A DNA stretch of 64,000 nucleotides, taken from Batillaria attramentaria (taxonomy: Eukaryota > Mollusca > Gastropoda > Batillariidae). The notes under the pieces are model-generated. The model saw only the letters and a program-made list of their open reading frames with translations, had not been told where the DNA came from and did not search any database. This document shows, piece by piece, positions 12,105-25,500 of the stretch (the stretch's first letter is position 1; every line of letters begins with the position of its first letter). The DNA lies in NCBI GenBank assembly GCA_018292915.2, contig JACVVK020000399.1:236501-300500 (forward strand), written 5' to 3'. The translations under genes were made by a program, and so were the position numbers.

Positions 12105-14661
12105 TTGCAGGTGCTAGTGTTACAGTAGCACTAACATAATGCCTAATTAATGTACAGCTAAAATATACGCCACTAAATGCGTGTCACCGTGCCAATCTCA
12201 ATACGTTCAGCGGACATGATTGCATTTGGGGGATTACGACAGATGCACCACTTCTTGTTCCACTAATCCACTCCTAATCTATACCCCCGCCGAGAGAGAA
12301 ACACTAAATGTTACCGCTGGCCACACAATAGGCAATGTACACAGAGAAAGAAACAGTGATTGCCTTGGTCAAGAATGCAGAAGACACACAAAGGGCGAAG
12401 AACCCCATGGAGATTAAGCTATATTGTCTAGAGTTGTTGGTCTTCGGTGAAGAAAGTTGTATGCCGCCAGGTGGTTAGGCAGTGTCATTTATTGAGCATG
12501 TTATGGTGATCGGGTCTGCTGGTTTTGTTGTCTCGATACATGTCTGCGTGCGTCCACAAAGGAAAAAAGTCAGTGTTCAAGATACAGAAATTCATGAACA
12601 GACTTGTGGTATTTATCGTTTCTTATTCGATTCTTGATGTTGGAGTATGAAAAAATTTGGCCGTCGATTTTCCTGTAAGTGTATTTAGACTTTTGTTATA
12701 GGTCTTCCTGCCGTTGGATTGGAGACCATTGATTTCTATTTTATAATGCTGTGTAGTGTGCGTTCAGGCTGGGGTATACGTACACTACTTTCCGGCATCG
12801 ACATTAATTTTCTTTGTTTTTTACTTAATCAAGTTATTGTTTGATATTAGTTTGCTTTCTTTTTATCTTCGCCACCTTGAGTGGTCAGAGGGCTCAGAAA
12901 CTGCGGCAAGTTTTATTTGGTATGATGGGTCTCCCGGTCCATGGTCCGAAGTGCTAACCACTGCAGTATAGGGCGGTATTAGTTTGATTTTTATGAGGTG
13001 AGTGCGTGTGTGTGTTTTGATTTTATATGTGAAATGTATTCTTTCTTGTTGTTTTCTCTCGCCACTCAAATTTCCGTAGGGGACATCAAAGTAACTTGAA
13101 CTGAATTGAATTATTTCTTTTGTCTGTTCAGGTGACGCACCACAATGGCGGCAGAGTATCCGCGACCAGATGGAGACGGAGTTGGAGAGGAGGGTCCGGG
13201 AAGCGCTGGCAACTCCCCCTCAGGAGAAGCTGAATCGCAGACGACAAATGGAAAAGCAGAAGATGCAACGGGTATGGTTTGCAAATACTCCTGTGATGAA
13301 CAGTGTTCACCGGCCTTTCAAATTCAAATTTGTAAGGTGGTGTCCTTATGAATAGGAGACTAAATAAAAAATATAAATGAAAAACACAGAACATGTAAGA
13401 TAATAAATTTTGAATGCTGTTTACTGGCTGTCCATAAGCTTAAAATGCATCAGGCATAATTTGCAAATATTCCTGTACTAACCACTGTTCACCCTTTAGA
13501 ATTCAAGTTTCGTAAGGTTGCAGTCATGAATTCGAAAGTGAAAAAAAAAGAAAGAAAAAAAAAAGGAATGCCATCTGTTTAATGCTGTGAGAGAATTTAT
13601 AAATGTTGGTACATGTATTTCACAAAGCATAAACCCAAAACTGTACATGTAACCTTCAAGTGAGATATATCAACAATCAATGTTTCAGTTAACATTATTT
13701 ATCATATTTTTTGTAAGTAAGACATTTCAGTTGAAAACTGTAAAATTTAGATGTCATATACCTTTTATTTGTGTCAGGCATACAGTTTTCACAGTTTCCC
13801 AAACTTTGCACAGTTAAGAATAATATTCTGACTTTGTTACTAGATTCTGATTCTTCGCTGAAGGAAAGTCATGTCAGGGTGTTCTTGTGCGCTTGTGTAC
13901 GTGTAAGCAGTACAGCATGAATCAAATCAGGGTAGTGCTTGCTAGTCGTGAAGGTGGTTACCGTTTTTCAGAAAGCTCGTCATCACCGTCATCAACAACA
14001 AGGGGTGTTGTCACCTGCGCAAGTTAAAGTCTCTTGCCCCTTGTCTGTGCCCAAAGGGCAGGTAATTCATGGGAGTGTTGCAATGTTCACTGAGCGTGGG
14101 TTGTCTACACTTGGTGGTTGTTGCACTGATATGACACTTGTGTGTACACTTGATCACTATGAAAACATGGCCATTGCTTCACATACACACTGCACATATA
14201 ATGATTTTGTTGCAGTGTTTGAACTTGGATTTTCCGGCCAACTCAGTTCCTGTGCCAGATGTATAGGTTTATAGAGCTTAGGGTCTAGCCTTCAAGCTAA
14301 GGTTTTTTGTTTTTTTTTTCCTTTTCGACTGATGCACCATTTTTGTAATGGTTTTGTAGTGGTGAAACCAGGGTTCAGTCCAAGATAGAAAAAGTTGATT
14401 AACATACATTCAAGATGTGTCCAAAATAGGTGCACAAGCAATCGGTCAGCAAGACTAGAGTACTTAATAAACTTTGAGTAAAATCTTCAGTGAGTTCACC
14501 TGCTATGCACTTTCTTTCAAAATATTTGGGGGGTGGGGGGAGAGGAGGGTGTCTAGCCATTTGTTAAATCCTTGATGTGGTTTGGTCTAGTTTAATCACA
14601 TGGGCTTTTTTTCAGAAAGTTGTTGCTCCTAATGCTTTTGCTTCACATATTTGCTTACTTC

Positions 14662-14725
<64 letters not shown>

Positions 14726-15620
14726 TTTACTCGTACATACACTTTCAAATCCACTTGCAGCATGTACATGTAAACACAAATAAGAAGTAATAATACTACA
14801 TTGTCCAACTTTTAAAGTCAATATGTAGTCTGCACCTGTACTATTTGCAATACCGTGACAGTTTGTCGGCATAGAGGCATTTAAATGACGTATGGTACAT
14901 GTATTCCTTTTATATGTATAAGAACAATACATGTAATTAATGTGATTATTAAGAACTTGATGATGGCAATAAATTCAAACTGTAGATGATGTGCCCAATG
15001 TGCCCAACAGGAATATACAGCCCACAGCTGTACCCACATATCCCTGATGAAAAAGTTTTAAAAATTTGTTTTCTCTTGTGTCCTTAGGTTGATATCAATG
15101 CTCATCTGTTACTGGACCTTACAGACAGGGAACAGAACTCTCTCAAAACTCAGCGCTGGAAAGCTCTGCAGGCACAGAAAGACGCCATCATGACTTACTT
15201 CCCTTCCAACAGCTCACAAGTTGAGTTCATCTTTCGGGACGAGCTCTCCAAATCCAACCAGGACGAGTTCCCAGGCGTGTTCGGACTGGAGAGCTTTTCC
15301 GAAGGCATCAAGAACATTCGCGAGGACTACACAAACGTTATAAATCGCTACGGCTCCAAGCCGAAAACCAGACATTTCTACACAAAAGAAGGATTTTTGA
15401 AAGCGTTGCGGACAGGGAATTTACCTTCAGGTGTGCAGTTCTTGGACGATACAGGACGATACGTTGACAAGTATGGTGTTATACGAAACTCGGACGGTCC
15501 ATTTTGGCCGGTAGAAAGTGTGCCTTTGTTTCCTACACCGAGATTTAAATGGTGGACGGACATTCGTTCTGAGCTTCTGTATTTCCATCTACCAGGTGAG
15601 TGTATGCATGGTGACACTAA

Positions 15621-15709
<89 letters not shown>

Positions 15710-15782
15710 TGCGGATACTTCTTGCTTTTCATTGTCATGGTACATTTTGAAATTTAAGTTCATTTCTTGCCTTTAGTCATGC

Positions 15783-15872
<90 letters not shown>

Positions 15873-18800
15873 GGTTTTTTTTTCTTGCTTTTCTTGAATT
15901 TGGATCTCCACTCTCATTATGAATATGATGATCAGATATTAGTTTGTATTGGTTTGTTTTTATGTTTGTTCTGTTGTTTTGACCAAGACTGTCACACATA
16001 TCAACCTGACTACTTGTTTCTGTGGGGTTTTTGTTTGATTGTTTTTCATCTTATTGTTCATGTTCTTGTTTTTTTTTCATCTTATTGTTCATGTTCTTGT
16101 TTTTGTTTGTGAGTTCTATTCATAGCACACTGTGTTCCAACCTTCATATTGACTTTTCCATCTTTCCATGGAAAATTCCAAATAGCGTTCCCTCTGAACC
16201 ACCACGGAAAGAAGCTGTACTCTTTATAGTCTTGTTAGCGATTAGTCAGCTGAGTTTGCTCCCTTGCTATGTGCTGGTTTTGGAATGGACGACAGACCAG
16301 AAAGTCTTGTGCCGCCTTAACAATCGTAGCTCTGTAGAATGAACAAAACTTTATGTGCCACGCACACTGTTCACTCACGCACTCACTCCCCTTCCCCTCC
16401 ACACCCAGCCCCTTCACTCCTACCCTTCACCCAGAAATACAGGTGTGGACAGGGAGTTGGGTGCAGGTTGGGGTGTCGTGTTTCCTGAACTTATACATCA
16501 TACATCACGTATGATTATCTATTAAAAATCCTCCTTTGTTGATTTTAAGCGGTAATATAAGTTCAGTAAACACGAAACCCGCACCCCACAACCTGTCCAC
16601 ACCTGTAACAAAGGGAGTTATTTTAAAGTAGAAAATCTTACATAAAAAAATTATGCCGGTTTTGATTGAGTTCAAGTATAAACATGCTTTGTTCTTTTTT
16701 AGACCGTGCGGTATACCATTTGACTTCATCATTGAAACAGAACAGCTGTGTAATAACACCAGTGAGAAAATCTTGACTTGTCCCCATGGGAGAGAGGCCC
16801 GGAAAGAAAACAAAGAAAAATCAACTACCTGAATCTCTACTTAACAAAACGCAGCATGTAAAACTTGAAACCACAGCCGCATGTCAGCCGCTCATTGCCA
16901 GGTGAGGAACAAGTGTAGCGATTTTACGCCATGCTCATAAACTTGTCCACTTGAAAGCGGGCTTAGGCAGGTAACAGTCTGCCATCCGCGGATTCAGAAT
17001 TTTTTTTCTGAGGCAAAAAAAAAAAAGGGGGGGGGGGGGGGTCTGTCACTTTGTGTCCTTGCTTTATGGACCTTTCCGGGAGCCCGTAGTTACTGTTGCT
17101 AAGACCCACAAGCGGTGCCGCTTTCTTCCTATGTATGCGGCAGTTAATGTGCTTAATGCTTTTTGGATAAAAAAGAAGTGTCACAACTGCACGTGTGTGC
17201 GGCACATTAATGAGCGACCTGATTCTTTGTCGCTGTGTGAAGATTTTTGGTGCTTTGAACCGCAGGAAAGTATGACCCGTTTTCTGACTGGTTAAAAAAA
17301 AATGCTCTGAAGACGTACGGGGTCTTTGAACAGCAGCAAAATGTAACCTGTATTCTGACTGGCCAAAAACATTCTGGTAACTTTGAACCGCATTAGAGTT
17401 TGACCTTTTTGTGATTGGCTAAAAATGCTTACTCTGGAGAGGTCCACAGGCTTCGAGTTCAAGCCAATGCATTGCAGACACAGCCCTACAATAAGCTTCG
17501 ATCTTGCCAGCCGCGCGAACGGCCATCAATCAGTGAAAGTTTGTCACAGTCGGGACCAACATCGACAAGATTAAGCGATCTTCTATTTCCCCTGCTTTCA
17601 GTAGAACCTGGCGACAAGTGGCGTATCGCTATGGAGCCTTGATAAGATTAGCATTGCGCTGCCGTTGATCTGTCACTCGCTGGGTCTTGTAGTCGGCTTG
17701 TACAAACATCGGCCCAACTGGAAGGGGACGTTTTATAGGCAGCCATGGTCAAGTTCGTAACAGTTTTGTTTAAGATCCTGAACCATACCGCTTTAGTGCC
17801 CAGCGAAAATTGGCTACTTTACTAAGACTGAAATTGATACTGCGAGCGTAATCAGCGGACAAGCATTGATGATGTTGCAATTTACATCATCATTAAACCC
17901 AACCAAAATGGTCGCTGTTGTACTTGTTTTCTGGTACGGCGTGAGTGTTTCTTGTATTCGGTTTCGGAATCTCGGCTAACAGGTCACGTGACTTTAGGAA
18001 GTCATTGCGGCGTTGCTAACATAGTAAGGGAACTTACAAGAAAAGTCGACAGTGTTCCTCTCAAAGAGGATGAAGATTTGCACCGTCCACAGCACGTAGG
18101 GCCTAAGAAACCCATGCTGTAGAACTATAAATAAAGTAACGAAATCAATCCTTTGAGACTCGGTGAGTAGAGTTACTAGCGCTGTTGTTGTTTCGTTCGT
18201 GGTCGCTTTTCTTGCCTGTTCAGCGTTGCTGGGACGGCCAAACTCCAACCAGCCCCCTCCCCCATTTCAACATGCTACTCCCACCCCCTCCCGCCTCACA
18301 CTCAAACACACACACTGACTGACTTTACTTCTTGCCTTAGTGCCAGTACCGGCAGTTTTGTGTGTTGAATATTATAAATTTGAACAGTGAAGGACTGGCG
18401 TGAGTGTGGAAAGTGTTTCAGTTTTGGATGCGTTATCCTTGCTGAGAACTCCGTCAACTGGTTTTCAGATGAAAGTTGCCAATATAAACAATACTTTACT
18501 GGTCTATAAACTTCCGGGAAATAGGGTTCGTCTGGACTGATTTCTTTTGAACACGGATACTTTTCTGGGGATGTTAAGCTTGTGCGTGAAACATGTAGTC
18601 GCCTGTCATTTCTCGTATCATCTCAACGCCTTCAAATAAAATTTTGAAGACAGTCCTTTGCGACTACTCAGACTTTGGACCTCGTGACGACGGCACCCGT
18701 TACTACAACTCTGTCTTCAGGATTGAAGATTCCACGTCGTAGCACCGGTATACATGCTAATTTTCACGTGTGCAAGAGGAAACAGCGGTAAGTATGTCTG

Positions 18801-20066
18801 CTACATAAGCACTGCAAGGAGATCATTTTGAACACAAATTCGACGGAAGACGCCAACTGTTAGCTCTAAGCTTCGAAGACAACATCAGATTTTGATACGG
18901 AGGACATCGGAGATGACTGGAAACACGTATATTAGACTAAAACCGCAGTGTTACACGTTTCTCTGAAAAATCACGAGAAACTTGACTTGAATCCCTTGAC
19001 TTGAATCTCTGCAGCATGAGAGCTAGTTTCGCATGCTGGTCGGTCCACGAACTAGAATTCAAATGTCAGAGATAAATGCATCACACGCAATCTTTTTTTT
19101 TTTTTATTCATCTTTTTGGTATATGATGACATGACGGGCAGCATTACATACAATACATACATCACACGCAATCTTAGTGTCAAAAGCTCGGAAGAAAGTC
19201 CTGATGAGGGGGAATTGATTATAGTGAAAATAACTATGTACTGACGCGTAAAGCAAGATATCTTTATCATCCCGGGAAAAAAAACACAGAGATGGAGATA
19301 CATAGAATTGAAAGGATATATCATTTATCAGAATGAAATGTGCAGAGTGTCTCGTGGTTTAATTTGATTTTCCTAATATAGCACCCAGGGTTCCTCGCAG
19401 CTTGTCCTTAATACGATAGGCGTTCTCTTCTTGTACCTCACAGATTTCAGCACCAAATAAAATGCTGGGTCATATATCTTTTGCGTCTTAAAAGACTTTA
19501 TACCCAAATTCACCATACCTCTTATTGGTTAAAGCTCTTTTCATCAAACCTAAATCACTCCTCAAAGGTCTGACACCGGGGATTTGCATCAGGGTTTAAT
19601 TTGGTGCATTGCCCTTCTCATGGTAAACCTCTCTATTGCTGTGGGGATTAGGGGCTATATGTGTTCGGGAGGGGAACCGAGTGTATTGGCGGATATCAAA
19701 CACACTGCCTGTTCCACCCGGATTTTCATGACTCCCCCGTACATTGCTGCGGCCTTGGAAACCGGGTGTTAAAGTCTCAAGACGCGCGTTTTGCATACAC
19801 AACAAAGTTGTAGTGAAACATTTTTAATACACAGCAACGTTGCAGAGAAGGTTTCGTTGTATGTTGTATATAGTGTTTCCAGAAGAGTCACTTGTGTAAC
19901 GTTGTAACATCAGAGGCCAAGTGAAACCGCGGACGGGCCATAGCAGCGAAGAGTCAGTTGTGCTTGGTCTATTCATAGGCTGGGTGGAGAGAGGTCGCAC
20001 GCAAAAGAAAGATTTTTTTTTTTTAGAATTGGTATGATCTTGCCTAAACTTCTACTGTTGTAAAAT

Positions 20067-20146
<80 letters not shown>

Positions 20147-22471
20147 GGAGCCGGGGTGGTCGAATGGTAGAGCGTTGGACTTCTAATGCTCGGGTCGTGA
20201 GTCTGATCCCGGCTGGGGCCAAATATTTGTGCTGGCTTTTTCATCGTTGCCCCGTCTTTGATATCATTCTGTGTGGTGGAAAAAGGACGTTAAACCCCCC
20301 AAACAACCACCCACCCACCCTCTCTCTCTCTCTCTCTCTCTCAGCTCATATCGTGTGTCTAAGTTAAGGGGATTGAGGATTTGAGGGTAGAACTGAGCCG
20401 TGCCAGTTACTTTAAAATCTTATTCTTAGTTAAAAACCGCAATATGCGCGACTGTCGTACAACTACGTTGAAGAAAGGTGTTTACCGCATGCATGTTACG
20501 TGTGCACTAAGAACGGCTCTGTCAAGTAGGTTTGTATCTACTATCTAAATGTACTATTGGGCCAAAAGCGGACCGACATATAGCGGTATAAGTCTCCAAG
20601 CGTGTTCTTGGGCCGTTTGATATTTTGGTGTTTTCCTAACGCTCAGGCAGTTCTTTTCTCTCTGATAACTGTTGCATGTCACCCCCCCCCCCCTCCTTCC
20701 CCACCCTCTCCATTTTCACTACGGATTTCCCCACTCGCAGAAATTCAAGGATACCTTTGCGGGAGGCTTCACAGATGACTGAATGCACCGGCTTACGAGT
20801 ATTTGGTGTATGTTGGCTACGGTATATTAGCTGCGGTTTGCACCCCGAAAAGAACCGAAAATATCCGATGTTGACAAAGCTGTCAGACCGATTACCGACT
20901 CACAGTCAGTACTGGTAACACATATCTCACCTGCTTTGTGTAGGTGTCTCTGCGGGAGTCGAAAGGTGGGAGCAAATTACTTTCACACCACTAACGGAAG
21001 ACATTTCGGTTACCGTCTGGTTAAAGACGGGAGATCCTTTCCCCCTACCTCTCCACCCCTCCCCTTCCGCCTTTCGAGAATGGCTTGGTGCCGTTTTGGC
21101 ATCCGCGGCGCCTTTTTATTTTTTATTGACTTTTATTATAATTATGATTGTTGTTACAAGAAGAAACTTGCTTTTCTTCTTGGCGGGAAAAACGGTCACT
21201 TGTGAACTATGTTTTGTGTGCTTCGAGAAACAGTTGTAACAGTGTATGGCCATATTATTAGTTCGGTTATATGTGGGTGAACAGCCCGAACTTTCCTTCC
21301 AACAGGCTTGCACACAAAGAAGCGCCTAAGAGCAGCAGGCTTTCACTGCTTCGTCCTCCAGCATTGCGGCGCCTTGACAGGGCTTGTGTTAACGCACAAA
21401 CTGTGCGTATTGACGCACAGAAATCACGAAATGACGCAGAAAAAAAATCACTGGAGGTTTTACTGACGCACAGATTTTAAAATTTTGGAGCAGGAGTGCG
21501 TCGCGTGATAATCAAATTTGATAGCATGACGCACAGCTTTCACAGTTTTAGTTTCAATCTTCGGCAATCGATTGTCAGAGCAGTCGCCACAGACGCTCTG
21601 AAATGTACGGCGTTTATGTCTGTTAGAGTAGGCTGACCCTCAGATTTTTCTGCTGGAAGTCATGCTGACCCTCAGAAAAAATATCTACCACAAGCCCTGC
21701 TTGAGCGTCTCAGAAGACGGATAATGTGCCTCGAGGAATAGTCATACCATACCATACCTACCATATCATACCATACCATAGCATAACAGTACTCAAACAA
21801 AGTATAATACTAATACCGGAGTCAGTATTAATACCAATCAATAATCATGGCAGTACCAACGTTCAACGAAAGACTACATCAGTGTGTGTGTGTTGGTTTA
21901 CCTTCACGCTGACGTCATTTCTTCGCGTTCCTACCTATACTGTAGGTCATACACGTAACAGGTACTCGTTCTATTGAAATAAGGGACTGTTAGCAAATAC
22001 ACGGAAATCGTAGAGTACGTAGAAGGGTGTCCATTACCATGAGAAACGCCAGGTATGAACCCTGAAAAGCGCTGTATTGTGACGCACAATGTTTCAGAGT
22101 GCAGCGTGGGTATACTATCGTACGTCAGGCGAGTGTGTAATACCACACAGAGTGTAAAAGTACACTGCAAATACTCCACCCAACATGTGAAGAATTAATT
22201 ACTGTATCGTACAGGGCTACGTCCCTCCTTGAAACTAGTCTATACCACTCATGGGTATAGAGGAAAAGGGGGAGGTTATGGTGTCAAAAGTGTGAAATGA
22301 TCGTACTATTGCACATAGCCAATGGTACAGTGAAACTGCTCTTGTGTACCCTTCCCGCAGAAAAAAAGTCAGTTTTGAATTTTTTGAATGGCAATATTAT
22401 ATAGCAGCAGTAATAATAAATAGCTCAGTTTTATGAAGCGCTGCCCTCGTGAGAGAAATAACTCATTGCGT

Positions 22472-22565
<94 letters not shown>

Positions 22566-25500
22566 CGAAAGCACGTCCGCACACACCTTCCACTCCCGTC
22601 CCCACTATCCAGTTTCTGGCCGCCTGATTTATCGAGTGCAAGCATCCCGAGCTTTCTGTTAGAGACCGTAAAGTGATTTTTTTTTATTCTTCCTTTTTTT
22701 TTTTTTTTTGGAGGGGGGGGGGGGTGTTGGCTGTTAGCTGTTTTTGAATGTACGATTTTCAAACCCTGCATACAATTATGTCTGCGTCCATAGAATTGTT
22801 ACCAAGAGTTCTGTATCAACATTCCAGGTCACTACTGTAAAAATACTTCATTGGATGCGCACCAGTATGTATGATCAGTTGGCAACAGACCCATGCCGGT
22901 TCGTAATAAGGCACCACGTTATCGTAACGTTTTGATGTCTGGTGCATGAGCGAATGCGCGCAATTCACGCACAGTTCGCGGTGCTTTCGTGGGTAGCCAT
23001 CGGAAAACGAGAGAGCGTCTTGGTTGGGAAGACTGTTGGTTTTGTGGAAAACCTTGTGTCAAGGTACTGGGGGAAATGGTTGAGCGGAATTTGATAGAAG
23101 AGCTCGGTGCGTGTGCTGTCGATTGAAGGTTGGGAAGTGTGTATTTGGTCGTCCGAGTGACAGGCAAGGAGTTGTTATCATTATGATATATAGAGGGAAA
23201 GGTATGATAAATGCGATAAATCATCCAAGCAGGTATGGCACATAGGACTTCGTTCGCTTGGATCTATCGCATACAACAGTGCACTAAGACTGAGGTATTT
23301 TGGACCTATGAAGAATAACTGCATGTTGAAAGTATTGGATTTCAACGTTAAATTGATTTCAACGACTACTTTGAGGTCAAGGTCTCAGCAAGATCAGTGA
23401 ATGGCCAAAAAAAAAAAGAAGAAAAAGTGATGGAGAACTTTAGTGTTACGTTCCTCTAAAGAAACAAACGATGCAGACAGAGCTCACAGGACACGTAACA
23501 AGACTGAGGTCAGTGAGGAATTGGTTTCTGGTCTGTTCAAAGCAAGGGCAAATCATCATCGCTGGACATACTGACGGAATTAAAGAACCTCAAAAGACGC
23601 GAGACACCACCAAAGTCAAAGCCTCAGAACAGAATAGAGCGTTGCTGTGTCTTGTCTACACAAGTGTTCGTGTGGGTCGACATGGACTAGACTGAGTAGA
23701 CATTGCCCAGGTTTAACTGGACGCTTTCGTGGTTTAGCTTTCTGGTTGATGGTTCAGACGCCTCTTTGGTGGTGTGGACTGAGACGACCACTACTTCCAC
23801 TGTTTTGCAGAGGCGGCACAGAAAGTAAAGCAATATCATTATTTGTTTGTACACGGACCATGACGTCATTGACATGATACCTTCCACCTTTCCTAACGCT
23901 GTCGGTATCCTAGAGCCAAACCTGTTATCGTGTGTGACCGGGGTCATGTGAGATTGCTACAACTGTTTCGCCTTCAAAGGGATTACTGCAGGTTTCGTGG
24001 TAACGTGGCGTGCTGGTTGCTCGGTATTGTCTTGTGGACCGCCGACTTTAGAGGATTCATCAGCGCTGCGTGAGACCTGTCCTGTTTTGAATTTCCAGAG
24101 AGGACTCAGTTATCGTTTTAACCTCTTCTGTCTACATTGTTGAGTTGTTTTGACTGGAAGAACATGTTACACGTGCAAAGTCAGATGGTGTGGTGTACTT
24201 ACGTGTGCAAAATGGCGTCTACCTTTCAGATTGACGGAAACTGACGCAATCGACGGCTATTTTTGGCTCATTTGAAATAAGATTAGAATTATCAAGAACT
24301 AGTCTGTATTTAGGGCTAGATGCAATAGAGATCACTGAACGAAATCGTTCATTTATCCAGTTTGCCAACTAGGCTTTTGTGCATGCGAGTGTTACTAAAT
24401 ATACGTGCTTTTTATCTGCAAAGTAGTGTATGTGACATGCGGTTCTGTGATAAGCTGCACGTAGGTAAACCTGTCGCAGCGACATGTTCTCGAGAGAGAG
24501 GTATCTTAAGAATGTGTCAGTCCAGGGGATCTGAGTAACCTGGCAATATACAATCTCGCCTTTGATTTAAAGGTCATTTCAGATTAGAACACTCGCCATC
24601 AATAACTGTGCAACTGCACAAGCAAAATGTTCTTTCATGATTTACTTACAAGTTGTGACTCACAAAGCTATACTTTCGAGGCTGAATATCACCGGTATCC
24701 ATAGTGTACAAGAATATAGCAGGAGTGGAGAAGACGCTGTTCTTTATGCTGCTGCACACAGTGATTTTACTGGACTGTTGTACAAGCTTGAGGTCTTCAT
24801 GAACAAACTCTTCAGGAGTCCTTAAATCGATCGAAGACAGTATTCCGGCGGTGTAAATATAAATAAATATATACGTGTATACGCCACTACTGCTTGCAAC
24901 TAACGTATTTCACAGCGCAGGAAAGCGCAGCACCGTAACAATCTTGCTTCTGGAGAATAACAGGACTTGACTTCATTTCTCAAACTACACTCAGGTTACA
25001 TGTGAACATGTTGAAGAGGCCAGGTGTGCACTAGCTGCCATAATATGTTCGCGGGTTCTTATCAGGACACGATACTGAGAATGACTGCCTCTCGACTATA
25101 ACCTTGAAGACACCATTAACGACACTAGAAAGGGCGAGAGACATTGTTGACGAACCTATCGTGTCCAAGATTGATCATACGTTGCTGGTGCGTCGAGTCG
25201 ATCCTTTACGTGGTGTTGCTCTGTATTTGGCGAGTGGTGACGGAAATAATGTGGCGCCAGTTAGCCAATTGGCGGCTGTTTCTAGGAAACGAAAACTTGA
25301 TGTGCAGCCTGACGTGATAACGTTTTCATGGGTCTACGTACAGTCAGGTGTCTGGCGAAGAGTCTTAGCAAATCACTGACTTAACTTTACTGACTCAGAC
25401 CACGGATTTGAACTTGGTCTGTCACTTTATCTCTGGTACAACTTTCTTGCAACTCCCAGAACGTGGTTGTCTTCGGACTCCTCTACAACGAGTGATTCCT

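Larger units (their letters stand above)
6310..13131. other. Intron 1 (no gene recognised)
   Basis: 6.8 kb between coding exons 1 and 2. Contains (CT)n at 7243-7268 and 11954-11981, (TG)n at 8768-8782 and 12020-12102, a GTGTA pentamer array at 9891-9922, a roughly 99-bp imperfect duplication at 10.03-10.2 kb and a SINE B fragment. Short open frames here show no coding signature. Confidence 0.6.

Noticed and set aside
15190..15750. 186-codon frame starting at an internal ATG
   Set aside because: The true exon starts at 15088 and ends at 15595; the tail is intron and (TG)n.
22919..23224. 101-codon minus frame
   Set aside because: No recognisable motif, no splice or promoter context; likely chance in unique sequence.
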